The translations under genes and the position numbers were made by a program. The notes below the pieces were generated by a model. The model saw nothing but the letters and a program-made list of their open reading frames with translations. It made no database searches and was not told the origin of the DNA. From an uncultured Draconibacterium sp. (lineage in GTDB: Bacteria; Bacteroidota; Bacteroidia; Bacteroidales; Prolixibacteraceae): a stretch of DNA of 64,000 bases. Location of the stretch: assembly GCF_963674925.1 (NCBI RefSeq), contig NZ_OY771647.1, forward strand, positions 1,069,501 through 1,133,500, given 5' to 3'. Position 1 is the first letter of the stretch; each line of letters begins with the position of its first letter. Shown in pieces: positions 1-8,981 of this stretch.

Positions 1-464
1 AGCGAGGGAAATATCAGGGCAATTCCAACAAATAAACAGTTAATAGCCAGAAAAAACGGGTTGCGCGACCGGGCATAAATTCCGGAGGTCGTCAGTTTGC
101 CCAGATTCCCCTTGTTTAATCCAAAACGCAGCGATTGGTTTAATGCTCTTAAACTGAGTAGCATTAACAAATTAGAAAGTAGAAGAAGCACAATTCCACA
201 AGTGGTGAATATCACGTTGCCAATTAACAAGGGCTGCAACACATCGGGAAGGACGGAAAAGTGGATAAGACCTGCTTTATAAACGAGTTCATTTAAAAAG
301 ATAAAAAAGAATACGATTAAAAAAGCGGATGAAATTATGGCTTTGAAGCTACTTTTTCTGTCAGATAACTTTGTTCCTTTTCGTTGCAATACAAAAGCCT
401 GCATGCCAATCTGCAAACAGAAGAGCAGGAATCCCAAAAGCGGTATTAATCGTATGATTTCCAC
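1..464 (-). CDS. Isoprenylcysteine carboxyl methyltransferase-like membrane protein (partial)
   Basis: The reverse strand is open from a GTG codon to the window edge, about 154 codons, with an in-frame stop just upstream of the GTG. The product is very hydrophobic with about four predicted membrane segments. It carries the sequence GIYARSRNPFFLA, which matches the (Y)xxxRNPxY(F) signature of the ICMT/PEMT family of membrane methyltransferases. The C-terminal part of the SAM-binding region lies outside the window. The family transfers methyl groups to prenylcysteine or phospholipid head groups. In bacteria the substrate is usually unknown, so only the family is claimed. Confidence 0.6.
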   Translation of the reverse strand, partial: MEIIRLIPLLGFLLFCLQIGMQAFVLQRKGTKLSDRKSSFKAIISSAFLIVFFFIFLNELVYKAGLIHFSVLPDVLQPLLIGNVIFTTCGIVLLLLSNLLMLLSLRALNQSLRFGLNKGNLGKLTTSGIYARSRNPFFLAINCLFVGIALIFPS

Positions 465-496
465 GAATTAAAAGTAAGCGAAGCAATTCTTAATGC

Positions 497-526
497 AAAA
501 AAATCCCCGGCAAAAATTACCGGGGA
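497..526 (-). terminator. Rho-independent terminator downstream of the outer membrane protein gene
   Basis: On the minus strand a 7-bp stem (TCCCCGG/CCGGGGA) with a 9-nt loop is followed by a run of seven T residues. It sits 27 bp past the stop of the gene reading leftward and fits an intrinsic terminator for it. Confidence 0.75.
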
Positions 527-552
527 CTTGGGATATATCTTTTATTTATTCT

Positions 553-1497
553 CTAGATATTCGGGAACGAAACGCCGATCATCAGCGGATAAGCTTCCGG
601 GCCTCTTCCATCTTTAAATAAAGATGTCATACTGTAGTTGGCAAATACGCAGAAATCGCCAAAACCAATACGTCCGGTAAGTTCGTATTTCCACTGGTTG
701 ACATGGTAACCACTCTTCGATTTTTCTTTGTCACCCTTATAATACTTGTATTTGGTGTGTGAGCCCAGGTACAAGCTTCCAATTACGCCACCTGCCAGGT
801 ACAGGCGCGAACTGCCCATACGAAGCGGGGTTTTGACCTCGAGCATTAAAGGAGCTGTTAGGTAATTAACATGTAATTTCGATTTTTTAATGTTGTGTCC
901 ATCGCCGTCGGGATAAAGTGGCACAGGTACAATCATTCCGTCGCCATTATATTTTTCGATGGTTACCGCATCGTTGAAGGTGTAGTCGTTAAAACTCAAG
1001 CCAAGACCGGTTACCACACCAAAGGTTTTGCGTTCGTTTTTAAATGCGAATTCGGCAAAGTTCAGGTTCCACGATAACGATTTTCCTGGATTCAGGTCAA
1101 GAAAATCACCATTATAATCAGCAAAATCAGGATTATCATTGTAGATGGAATAATCACTTCCGGTCATAATGTTAATTCCAACTTCAAGGCCTGCCCAGTG
1201 TGGGTTAAAACGGCCCGACCATTTCTGGCGATTTACATCTTTCTCAACTCTAACGTAGGTTCCATTATTTCCTTCAATAACTTTAAAGGTGCGACGTCCA
1301 ACACGAACGTGAGTAGTATCGCCCCAATCGTCGGTAATTACTTCAACGCCGTCGCCAACGGCTACCTGCACTTTGTCATTGTCTTCAATTACTGTTACAA
1401 CGTTCTTTTTTAATACTTTAACCTCGGTGGTATCGTTTTGCGCAAACAGATTTGTGCTTAGTGCGCAACATAAAATCAAGATCAATAATTGTTTCAT
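553..1497 (-). CDS. Outer membrane beta-barrel-like secreted protein
   Basis: The product is 314 residues long and starts with a clear signal peptide (MKQLLILILCCALSTNLFAQ). An upstream in-frame start adds 21 residues, but the signal peptide argues for this ATG. After a Val/Asp-rich segment (residues 20-90), the rest shows alternating hydrophobic and aromatic residues typical of a small outer membrane barrel (for example AGLEVGINIMTGSDY and LYLAGGVIGSLYLGS). It ends in a hydrophobic strand, MIGVSFPNI. This layout matches the outer membrane beta-barrel (PorT-like) group common in Bacteroidota. Function is unknown. The gene has its own terminator and no close operon partner. Confidence 0.6.
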   Translation of the reverse strand: MKQLLILILCCALSTNLFAQNDTTEVKVLKKNVVTVIEDNDKVQVAVGDGVEVITDDWGDTTHVRVGRRTFKVIEGNNGTYVRVEKDVNRQKWSGRFNPHWAGLEVGINIMTGSDYSIYNDNPDFADYNGDFLDLNPGKSLSWNLNFAEFAFKNERKTFGVVTGLGLSFNDYTFNDAVTIEKYNGDGMIVPVPLYPDGDGHNIKKSKLHVNYLTAPLMLEVKTPLRMGSSRLYLAGGVIGSLYLGSHTKYKYYKGDKEKSKSGYHVNQWKYELTGRIGFGDFCVFANYSMTSLFKDGRGPEAYPLMIGVSFPNI

Positions 1498-1689
1498 CTG
1501 TGTAAAGTTTAAATGTTTCTGATGCTGTGACGGGCTGCTGGTTTTAAAAGTTACAACCAAATTTAATTTTTTTTCAGGGAAATTTTCGTTTGGATTTACA
1601 AAGTGTAATCTAGCTAAGAATGTTTGGTTGCACTTGATTGAATAAAGAAACTTTTTTCGAAGACAGAAAGGTCGAGTTTATTACCGTTA

Positions 1690-2080
1690 CTTTTGTCTTC
1701 ATGCCAGACGGGCAGTTCCTTTTGCATTCGATCAAAAGGAACTATTCCGAAGGCATTTCGGAAGTTGTCAAAAAATAACCTTTGTGTTTTTTCAAAGAGC
1801 TGATTTGCCCGACTGACGGCCCCGAAACTTCGGGGTGACCAGCCCGCACCAAATTTGTCCTCAGGTCCGCCTTCGATAAAAAGTGTGAAGAAAATAAATG
1901 GAGAGAACGTAAAAAAATCAAGTCTGTTTGACGCTCGTTAGGCCTGAGGAACGAAGGTCTAAAAGGAGGAGTTTCTTGATTTTAGTGAAAGGAATTTATT
2001 TTTAGCTTTTTATCGTCAGCGGTGGCTTTTTTGAATACTTTTTCAGCTATAGGAAAAAGTATTTCCTGTCTGGAAAGACA
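1690..2080. repeat. Multi-hairpin dispersed repeat, copy 1
   Basis: About 390 bp matches a second copy near 23,795-24,196 in the same orientation. Visible hairpins are AGTTCCTTTT/AAAAGGAACT, TTCCGAA/TTCGGAA, TTAGGCCT/AGGTCTAA, AATACTTTTTC/GAAAAAGTATT and TGTCT-GGAA-AGACA. This copy also has a CCCCGAA/TTCGGGG hairpin that the other lacks. The last part, from AAAATAAATGGAGAGAACG onward, is the most conserved. Stops interrupt any frame in at least one copy, so it does not look like a conserved gene. It ends just before the stop of the anti-sigma-like gene. Confidence 0.8.
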
Positions 2081-2082
2081 AT

Positions 2083-3129
2083 TTATTCACCCGCCTCGTT
2101 TCTTCCCGGAATAGAAAACGCCAGTAACCGCGATTCGTAGGTGTAATTTACCACTTTGCCGTTGTTGTTGGTTTCGTACTCAAAGCGGTCGTCGGAAATA
2201 CTTGCAATCAGGTCGAGACCGGCCTGAGAAATCTTACGTAAATTGATTTTTTCTCTAACGCGATCGGCTAAAAGCATTTCATCATCATAAGTTTCGGCAG
2301 GGTAAATAATGTACATGGTTGCCAGTGTTGCAGTTGGCTGTTCAACGTTTATCGAGGCGTTTATAGATTGCAGTTCCTCAGGAACGACAAGTGTTTCGCG
2401 CATGGCCAGTAACTCATCGGGAGCCGTAGCAATATTGTTTTCTTCAACAATGTCTTCAATATGAGGCTTTTTCGGAGTTATTTGTTCCACCGGAGCCGGA
2501 ATTTCCGTTGGTATATTCTCGGCAACTTCAGTGTTTATATCATTTTCCGGAGTAATAACCGAAGTTTCAACAATTGTTTTCTGAGGTGCTTTTTCCACCT
2601 CTGCAATTTGCTGCGCAGCGTTTTCTTCAACCGTATTGTTACGGTTTACCAGGTTAAAAATTACCAGGCCAAGAATTAAAACAGCTGCCACACGGCTTGT
2701 CCAAAGCAGAATAGTTTTGCCCGGTGCTTTTTTATAAAGCTTTTTCTTATTTACAAAAACAATACTTTCATCAGCTGTTAGAATGGTTTTTTGGAAGGCT
2801 GCTGCCTCTTTTTCCTGTTCGGGATGACTGGCCACGTAGGTTTCAAATTCCTGTTTTTCTTCCTCAGTCAGATCATTTTCGAGCAATGCAATAGCAGCAT
2901 TGTCAAACGTTTCCTGATTATCGTATTTGCTTTTATAAAGTTCTGTTTTTTTGCTGAACTTTACTTTCTCGGGCTCCAGTGAAATGGGTTCGTAAAGTTC
3001 AAGTTCTTGTTTCAGGTCGGGGTTTTCTTTCAGAAACGCAATAAAGCTATCGATCATCCCTTCATCGAGGTTGCCCTCCAGGTAGTCGATAAAATAAGCT
3101 TCGTAATTTGTTCTGTTAATCTCCTTCAT
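2083..3129 (-). CDS. Anti-sigma-factor-like membrane protein
   Basis: The product is 348 residues. The N-terminal cytoplasmic part contains two related segments, around residues 8-40 (YFIDYLEGNLDEGMIDSFIAFLKENPDL) and 78-110 (ALLENDLTEEEKQEFETYVASHPE). These resemble the DYLDG/L..EE..E...LE.NPE motif of Bacteroidota anti-sigma factors. One membrane helix follows at about 143-163 (ILLWTSRVAAVLILGLVIFNLV), then an acidic, Pro-rich linker and a C-terminal extracytoplasmic tail. It lies 14 bp downstream of the ECF sigma gene on the same strand, which supports a regulatory partnership. No zinc-finger HxxxCxxC motif is seen, so the assignment rests on context and the repeated motif. Confidence 0.6.
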   Translation of the reverse strand: MKEINRTNYEAYFIDYLEGNLDEGMIDSFIAFLKENPDLKQELELYEPISLEPEKVKFSKKTELYKSKYDNQETFDNAAIALLENDLTEEEKQEFETYVASHPEQEKEAAAFQKTILTADESIVFVNKKKLYKKAPGKTILLWTSRVAAVLILGLVIFNLVNRNNTVEENAAQQIAEVEKAPQKTIVETSVITPENDINTEVAENIPTEIPAPVEQITPKKPHIEDIVEENNIATAPDELLAMRETLVVPEELQSINASINVEQPTATLATMYIIYPAETYDDEMLLADRVREKINLRKISQAGLDLIASISDDRFEYETNNNGKVVNYTYESRLLAFSIPGRNEAGE

Positions 3130-3143
3130 GTCCGTCCCTCTCT

Positions 3144-3629
3144 TTATGCCACAGCCTCAATGCTGCCAATATATTTTTTCAGAAACAACCTTGCACGATA
3201 AATATACACCTTTACCTGCGATTCGCTTAAATTCGTTAGCTCACCAATTTCCTGGTAGTTGTATCCCTCGTAATCGCGCAATAACACTACCATTCGTTGA
3301 ATTTCCGGTAGTTTGTTAACGGCTTCTTTCAGTATCTCGCTTAAGTCGGAATAATTGCTTTCGTGTCCTTCTTCCGGCAAGCTTAAATCCTCAGCAAACG
3401 CCGAACGTTTTTCCTTGCGTATACGGTCGATCATCGTGTGGTAGGCCGTGGTAAAAAGGTATGATTTTACTTTTTTGCCATCCACATTCTCGCGGTTCTT
3501 CCACAGTTTCTCGTAGCTGTCCTGTACAATATCCTGCGCCGCATGCACGTCTTTTATACTTTTCAGTACAAATCGGTACAGACGATCTGAGTAATTGTCA
3601 ACTGCAAGGTTATATTCGGTAATTGTCAT
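3144..3629 (-). CDS. ECF-type RNA polymerase sigma factor
   Basis: At 161 residues it has the normal length of an ECF sigma factor. Region 2 is at about 10-75 (RLYRFVLKSIKDVHAAQDIVQDSYEKLWKNRENVDGKKVKSYLFTTAYHTMIDRIRK), with the acidic D(A)xDIVQDxF-like core. Region 4 is at about 105-155 (LPEIQRMVVLLRDYEGYNYQEIGELTNLSESQVKVYIYRAR), a helix-turn-helix of the sigma70 region 4 type. Upstream there is no same-strand neighbour, so it probably leads a two-gene unit with the anti-sigma-like gene. The stimulus is unknown. Confidence 0.9.
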   Translation of the reverse strand: MTITEYNLAVDNYSDRLYRFVLKSIKDVHAAQDIVQDSYEKLWKNRENVDGKKVKSYLFTTAYHTMIDRIRKEKRSAFAEDLSLPEEGHESNYSDLSEILKEAVNKLPEIQRMVVLLRDYEGYNYQEIGELTNLSESQVKVYIYRARLFLKKYIGSIEAVA

Positions 3630-3930
3630 TTGTTTCTGAACCTCGTTCGCTAAATACGACGGACAAGTTACGGGATAGTTACAGTAGAAATAAAAAAAGC
3701 TCCGAATTTTTTCGCAAAGAATAAGGTTAATAAGGTTTGGAGCGGTGGCTCAAATGGTTTTTACTAAGGTTACGGCTGAAGAATAAGGTCGTTTGTGATG
3801 AAAATACTAACAAGTGTTACGATTTTTGAGTTTGATTGTAATTCATAAAAACCTTATTTTAAAAGAATAAACCTAAGTAGCCCTGGATTCAAAAAAGTAA
3901 ATAAACCTTATTAACTTTTTCGGTTTATAA

Positions 3931-4346
3931 ATAAAACATTCATGATTCCCAGGAATCACCAACATGAATGAAAGTAAAGCCAGTTAACAGCATTTCATAA
4001 AAATGGCCAGGTTACAAGGCGCACATGACGATTGTGCGTTGAACAGCTTACTGATTGCGCCTTTAAATTACCGCACATCACCCCCGGGTTTCACCCGAGG
4101 TTAGTCACATTTTATCCCTTCGGGATATTGAGCTGAATTACAAACTTTAGACGATTTTATTGACCTGCAATGTTGCAATTGCAATTTTTTATGACGCTGG
4201 AAGCGTCTAATGTGAATAACCCGGTGCGTAGCTCCGGGATGAAATGACCAAAGGGAAATCGTCCGGCGAAGAAAGCAGATCGAAGCCAGATGGTTCTCCC
4301 GGACGAAACTCAAACGGCATTACACATAAAAAGATGGGGACTTTCA
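3931..4346 (-). repeat. Long dispersed repeat, inverted pair member 1
   Basis: About 410 bp is present in inverted orientation near 13,201-13,617. It is built of small hairpins: GATTCCC/GGAATC, GCGCACA/TGTGCG, ATCCC-TTCG-GGAT, CCCGGGT/ACCCGAGG and GACGC/GCGTC. It also contains a CCCGG/CCGGG pair around the words tgcgtagct. No frame is kept open in both copies. It fills the gap between the sigma factor gene and ilvE. Confidence 0.8.
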
Positions 4347-4380
4347 GAAAAAAAAACCGTTCTCTAAAAAAAGAACGGTT
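4347..4380 (-). terminator. Intrinsic terminator of ilvE
   Basis: A 9-bp stem AACCGTTCT/AGAACGGTT is followed on the minus strand by a T run. It lies about 24 bp after the ilvE stop. Confidence 0.85.
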
Positions 4381-4403
4381 TCATATATTTCTTGAATAAA
4401 TTT

Positions 4404-5423
4404 TTACTCAATAATCTCCACCCAACCATGTATGTCGGGTTCGTCGCCATATTGAATTGCGCGAAGTTTGTTGTATAATTTTGTCGACCATTCGCCGGCT
4501 TCTTCCTGGTTGCCGTATTTAAACCACTTGTCGTTGTCGTTATCGTAAATACCTTTAATAGGCGAAATTACTGCAGCAGTTCCGCAGGCTCCTACTTCAT
4601 CAAACTCGGCCAGTTCTTCGTACGGAACTTTGCGGCGCTCAACGTTCAATCCCATTTCTTCGGCCAAAACGATAAGGCTTTTGTTGGTAATCGATGGAAG
4701 AATAGAAGCAGACTCCGGTGTAATGTAGGTATTGTTTTTTATGCCAAAGAAGTTGGCCGGTCCGCACTCGTCGATGTATTTTTTCTCTTTACTGTCGAGA
4801 TAAAGTACAGCCGAGAAACCGTTTTTCTTGGCTTTTTTACCTTCGTACATGCTGGCTGCGTAGTTTCCGCCGACTTTATATTTTCCTGTTCCTTGCGGAG
4901 CAGCGCGGTCGAATTCGCGGTAAATTACCAGGTTGGTAGGTTTAAAACCTTCAGGGAAATAAGGACCAACAGGCATTACAAATACCATAAACAGGTACTC
5001 TTCGGCCGGAGCAACACCAATTTGCGGTCCGGTACCAATTAGTAACGGACGAATGTACAATGCAGCACCCGATTCGTAAGGCGGAATAAAACGTTCATTC
5101 ATTTTAACGGCCATTCGAACGGCCTCCTGAAATTTCTCAACCGGAAGTTTAGCCATCAGAATACCATCGGCAGAATTTTGCATACGTTTGGCATTTTCGT
5201 CCATACGAAAAACACGGACTTTGCCATCTTTTCCTTTAAAGGCTTTTAGTCCTTCAAAAGCTTCCTGTCCATAGTGTAATGCCGTTGCCGACATATGAAT
5301 ATTGATGCTGTTCGATGAGCTGATCTCTAACTCTCCCCATTTGCCGTTGCGATAATAGCAACGAACGTTATAGTCGGTATCGCGGTATCCAAACCCAATA
5401 TTTTTCCAATCGAGATTTTCCAT
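4404..5423 (-). CDS. ilvE: Branched-chain amino acid aminotransferase
   Basis: This PLP fold-type IV aminotransferase has 339 residues, a normal length for the family. It catalyses the last step of Val/Leu/Ile synthesis and the first step of their breakdown, using 2-oxoglutarate/glutamate. Visible signatures are YGQEAFEGLKAF (51-63), the RPLLIGTGPQIGV substrate loop (125-137) and K183 in YKVGGNYAAS, the expected Schiff-base lysine. DECGPANFFGI (218-228) and the GACGTAAVISPI loop also match. It stands alone, with a hairpin-forming inverted repeat upstream and an intrinsic terminator downstream. Confidence 0.95.
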   Translation of the reverse strand: MENLDWKNIGFGYRDTDYNVRCYYRNGKWGELEISSSNSINIHMSATALHYGQEAFEGLKAFKGKDGKVRVFRMDENAKRMQNSADGILMAKLPVEKFQEAVRMAVKMNERFIPPYESGAALYIRPLLIGTGPQIGVAPAEEYLFMVFVMPVGPYFPEGFKPTNLVIYREFDRAAPQGTGKYKVGGNYAASMYEGKKAKKNGFSAVLYLDSKEKKYIDECGPANFFGIKNNTYITPESASILPSITNKSLIVLAEEMGLNVERRKVPYEELAEFDEVGACGTAAVISPIKGIYDNDNDKWFKYGNQEEAGEWSTKLYNKLRAIQYGDEPDIHGWVEIIE

Positions 5424-5460
5424 TGTTTACGTTTTAAGTCTGCTTGTTTTGTATTCTTTT

Positions 5461-5476
5461 TGCAACTTTTGTTGCA
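5461..5476. promoter_or_regulatory. Possible operator upstream of ilvE
   Basis: TGCAAC-tttt-GTTGCA is a perfect 6-bp inverted repeat 38-53 bp upstream of the ilvE start. It could be a regulator site or a leader hairpin. There is no independent support. Confidence 0.25.
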
Positions 5477-5675
5477 TTAGCAAAGTAAGCGATTTTTCTT
5501 TAATGAAAGTAGAAATTTCATCATGAAACCCGTTTGTAGTAAATGTTTTATAACGTACAGATAATTTCTGATATTTTTAATTGAATAAGATTTTGCTGTT
5601 TTTTCTTAAAATTTTTCTTGAATGGCCGGAATATTATTTCAAAATAACAAAAGTGCAGTTTTATGAAAAAATGGC

Positions 5676-6014
5676 CTATTTCAATTTGTTGTTGTTTTTA
5701 TGCCGTTCGCTGTCGCGACTGGTTTTTTTCTCCATATTTTTTAGAAATGCCTCATTCAAATCAACTCCGGTTTGATTGGCCAGGCAGATCAGCACCCAAA
5801 GTACATCGGCCATCTCATCGGCAAGGTTATATTCTTCATCCGACTTTTTAAACGACTGATCGCCGTATTTTCGGGCCATAATACGAGCCAACTCACCCAC
5901 TTCTTCGGTAAGAATTGTCATGTTCGTCAATTCGCTAAAGTAGCGCACACCAATGGTTTTTATCCACTCGTCAACTTGTTTCTGGGCTTCAGGTATTGTA
6001 AGTTCGTTTTTCAT
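5676..6014 (-). CDS. MazG-like nucleotide pyrophosphohydrolase
   Basis: The product is 112 residues, a single MazG-like domain. The metal-binding pattern ExxE...ExxD is visible: E37/E38 and E41 in ILTEEVGELARIMARKYG, then E67 and D70 in LADEMADVLWVLICLAN. These all-alpha enzymes hydrolyse NTPs or dNTPs to NMP and pyrophosphate and are thought to clean up aberrant nucleotides. It lies 23 bp downstream of dtd on the same strand, so the two probably form an operon. Substrate preference cannot be read from the sequence. Confidence 0.85.
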   Translation of the reverse strand: MKNELTIPEAQKQVDEWIKTIGVRYFSELTNMTILTEEVGELARIMARKYGDQSFKKSDEEYNLADEMADVLWVLICLANQTGVDLNEAFLKNMEKKTSRDSERHKNNNKLK

Positions 6015-6037
6015 AGCACCTTTATTTTGTTGGTGAA

Positions 6038-6493
6038 TTAAAAATCCTTTTGTTTCGAGTCGATGATAATGGTTACCGGCCCGTCGTTGATAAGGGCCAC
6101 ATCCATCATGGCACCAAATTTTCCGGTTCCTACTTTTTTACCGAGAGCTGTTTCCATGGCGACTACAAATTTTTCGTACATCGGAATAGAGATGTCGGGT
6201 TTGGAAGCCCGAATGTACGATGGGCGGTTACCCTTTTTGGTGTTGGCCTGCAGTGTAAACTGGCTCACCACAATTATATCGCCGTCAACATCCATAACTG
6301 AGTGGTTCATCACACCGTTCTCATCGTCGAAAATCCGCAACTGAGTCGACTTTTTAACCAGGTAATCAATGTCTTCCTGTGTATCTTCGTTTTCGATGCC
6401 TACTAAAATCAACAGTCCATTTTTTATGGCCGATATTTTTTCGCCGTCAACGGTTACCGAAGCTTCTTTTACTTTTTGAATTACAACACGCAT
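6038..6493 (-). CDS. dtd: D-aminoacyl-tRNA deacylase
   Basis: The 151-residue length is typical of Dtd. The two active-site motifs are present: SQFTLQA (77-83, with the catalytic-site T80) and the cross-subunit motif NDGPVTI (136-142, Gly-Pro). The enzyme is a homodimer that removes D-amino acids, and glycine mischarged on tRNA-Ala, from tRNAs. It is the first gene of a likely two-gene unit with the MazG-like protein. Confidence 0.95.
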   Translation of the reverse strand: MRVVIQKVKEASVTVDGEKISAIKNGLLILVGIENEDTQEDIDYLVKKSTQLRIFDDENGVMNHSVMDVDGDIIVVSQFTLQANTKKGNRPSYIRASKPDISIPMYEKFVVAMETALGKKVGTGKFGAMMDVALINDGPVTIIIDSKQKDF

Positions 6494-6599
6494 CTGCTTT
6501 TTACTTTTTCGATGGCTAATTTATAAAAACAATAATCCTTTCTCAACTTTTATTATTTAGTTTTGTTTGGAAAATTGACATGAATATTAAACAAAAATA

Positions 6600-8981
6600 A
6601 TGAGAAGACTCGGATTAATTTTTCTTTTATTCGGATTGCCTGTAAGTATACTTGCACAAAACGCTGCAGTAACCGGAAAAGTTGTGGATGCAGTAAGCAA
6701 CGAACCATTACCCTTTGTTAATGTGCTGGTATCGGGTACCTCGAACGGAACGGTAACAGATGAATCAGGCCACTTCGAGTTTCGAAATCTAACCCCTGGA
6801 TTCATTCGCATCGAAGCCAGTTTTGTTGGTTATAAAAGGGCTATTTCATCGGAGGTGGAGGTAAATAATTCGAGCGCTCCTTTTGTTGAAATATTACTCG
6901 AAAAAGCGGTTTCGGAGCTGGATGAAGTTACGGTTACAGCATCTCCATTCCGAAAAACCATTGAAAGCCCGGTTTCGTTGCGAAGTATTGGTATTGGCGA
7001 AATTGAAAAAAGCCCCGGAGCCAACCGCGATATCTCAAAAATCATTCAGTCATTTCCTGGTGTGCAGTCAACGCCCGCTTTCCGAAACGATATTATCATT
7101 CGTGGCGGCGGCCCGTCAGAAAGCCGCTTTTACCTCGATGGTGTTGAGGTGCCGTTTATCAACCACTTTGCCACACAAGGTGCTTCCGGAGGCCCGGTGG
7201 GAATTTTGAATGCCGATTTTATTCGCGAAGTAAATTATTACTCAGGCGCTTTCCCGGCCAGTCGTGGAAACGCCTTAAGTGGCGTGATGGAATTCTACCA
7301 AATTGATGGGAATGAGGAGAAGCTGAATTTCCATGGAACCCTGGGAGCATCCGAAATTGCCGCAACACTGGATGGCCCTATCGGTGAAAAGACAAACTTC
7401 GTTTTTTCGGTACGCCAGTCGTATCTGCAGTTTTTGTTTAGCGCGCTGGAATTGCCTTTTTTACCCACATTTACCGATATGCAGTTTAAGGTGCGCACCC
7501 GTTTTGACAAAAAGAATGAGTTGACCCTGATAGGTTTGGGAGCCAACGATTTATTCGAACTGAATGAAGATATTGAAGATCCTGACGACGAGCAAAAGTA
7601 CATTCTTAGCGAAATTCCGGTGAACAAACAATGGTCGTACACGGTGGGAGCGGTTTATAAACATTACCGCGATAACAGCTACCAGACTTTTGTGGTAAGT
7701 CGCAGTCATTTAGACAATAACGCATACAAATACCTCGATAACGATGAGAGTTCGGAAGAGAACAAAATTCTGGATTACGACTCGCAGGAGGCCGAAAACA
7801 AGTTTCGTTTTGAGAACACCTCGCGCATGGATGGATTTAAACTGAATTTTGGCGCCAACCTCGATTTTGTAAGCTACAAAAACAGCTCGCAGTTCCGCCG
7901 TTTTTACGAAGATCAGCCGGTTGAGGTGAGTTACAACACCAATCTTAACCTGGTAAAATACGGTTTGTTTGCACAGTTGAGCAAATCGGTTTTTAGCGAG
8001 CGTTTGGCACTTTCGCTGGGAGTTCGTGCTGATGCGAATAATTACTCATCGAGCATGAAGAATTTGCTCGATCAGTTTTCGCCGCGTTTTTCGGCATCAT
8101 ACACCTTAACCGATCAGTGGAGCCTGAATTTTAACACCGGGCGTTATTACCAGTTGCCGGCTTATACAACGCTGGGATACAAGGAGAACGATGTTTTAGT
8201 GAATAAAGCGAACAACCTGAAATACATTGCTGTTGATCATTTTATCGGCGGTTTGGAGTATCGTCCAAAACCTACCGTACAGTTATCGGCCGAGGCATTC
8301 TGGAAAGGATATTCCCAGTATCCGTTTTCGGTAAACGACCAGGTAAGTCTGGCAAATTTGGGAGCCGATTATGGTGTAGTTGGCGACGAAGAAGTAACCT
8401 CAACCTCCGAGGGAAGAGCTTACGGAGCCGAATTTCAGGCGCGTATTAATTCTACTGACGGATTTAATTTCAACCTGTCGTATACTTTGGTTCGCAGCGA
8501 ATTTAAAGACGGAGAAGGTTCGTATATCCCGTCAAGTTGGGACGCCAAACACCTGATTACACTGACCACCACCAAAGACCTGAAACGCAACTGGCGCGTT
8601 GGTGCACGCTGGCGTTTTGTGGGTGGTTTGCCTTACACGCCGTGGGATATTGAAAAATCATCGCTGGTTGAAGCCTGGAACCTGCAAGGCCAACCGTATT
8701 ACGATTACACGGAGCTTAATGCCAAACGCTTTGATCCTTTTCATCAACTCGATATTCGCGTAGATAAATCCTATTATTTCGAAAAACTTACCGCTAAATT
8801 TTATATCGATATTCAAAATCTATACAATTTCCAGGCGCAGCAAAACGATATTGTAGTTCGTGCGGAAGATGCCAACGGGAATTTTCTTACAACCGACAAC
8901 GGAACGCGTTATGTGCTGAACGAAATTGAAAGCAAGTCGGGAACTGTTTTACCAACCATCGGAATTATTATTGAATTTTAA
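6600..8981 (+). CDS. TonB-dependent receptor
   Basis: The product is 793 residues. The signal peptide is MRRLGLIFLLFGLPVSILAQ. A carboxypeptidase D-like regulatory domain covers about 22-105 (VTGKVVDAVSNEPLPFVNV). The plug follows at about 135-235, with the marks IIRGGGPSESRFYLDGVEVP, and a 22-strand-type barrel runs to the C-terminal IGIIIEF ending in Phe. No SusD partner is adjacent, which argues against a glycan PUL. It more likely transports a siderophore, cofactor or peptide, but the ligand cannot be named. It is transcribed alone and divergently from dtd, 106 bp away. Confidence 0.9.
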   Translation: MRRLGLIFLLFGLPVSILAQNAAVTGKVVDAVSNEPLPFVNVLVSGTSNGTVTDESGHFEFRNLTPGFIRIEASFVGYKRAISSEVEVNNSSAPFVEILLEKAVSELDEVTVTASPFRKTIESPVSLRSIGIGEIEKSPGANRDISKIIQSFPGVQSTPAFRNDIIIRGGGPSESRFYLDGVEVPFINHFATQGASGGPVGILNADFIREVNYYSGAFPASRGNALSGVMEFYQIDGNEEKLNFHGTLGASEIAATLDGPIGEKTNFVFSVRQSYLQFLFSALELPFLPTFTDMQFKVRTRFDKKNELTLIGLGANDLFELNEDIEDPDDEQKYILSEIPVNKQWSYTVGAVYKHYRDNSYQTFVVSRSHLDNNAYKYLDNDESSEENKILDYDSQEAENKFRFENTSRMDGFKLNFGANLDFVSYKNSSQFRRFYEDQPVEVSYNTNLNLVKYGLFAQLSKSVFSERLALSLGVRADANNYSSSMKNLLDQFSPRFSASYTLTDQWSLNFNTGRYYQLPAYTTLGYKENDVLVNKANNLKYIAVDHFIGGLEYRPKPTVQLSAEAFWKGYSQYPFSVNDQVSLANLGADYGVVGDEEVTSTSEGRAYGAEFQARINSTDGFNFNLSYTLVRSEFKDGEGSYIPSSWDAKHLITLTTTKDLKRNWRVGARWRFVGGLPYTPWDIEKSSLVEAWNLQGQPYYDYTELNAKRFDPFHQLDIRVDKSYYFEKLTAKFYIDIQNLYNFQAQQNDIVVRAEDANGNFLTTDNGTRYVLNEIESKSGTVLPTIGIIIEF

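Noticed and set aside
1690..2080. Protein-coding gene on the minus strand of the multi-hairpin repeat
   Set aside because: One frame is open in this copy but broken by stops in the second copy. The conserved feature is base pairing, not amino acids.
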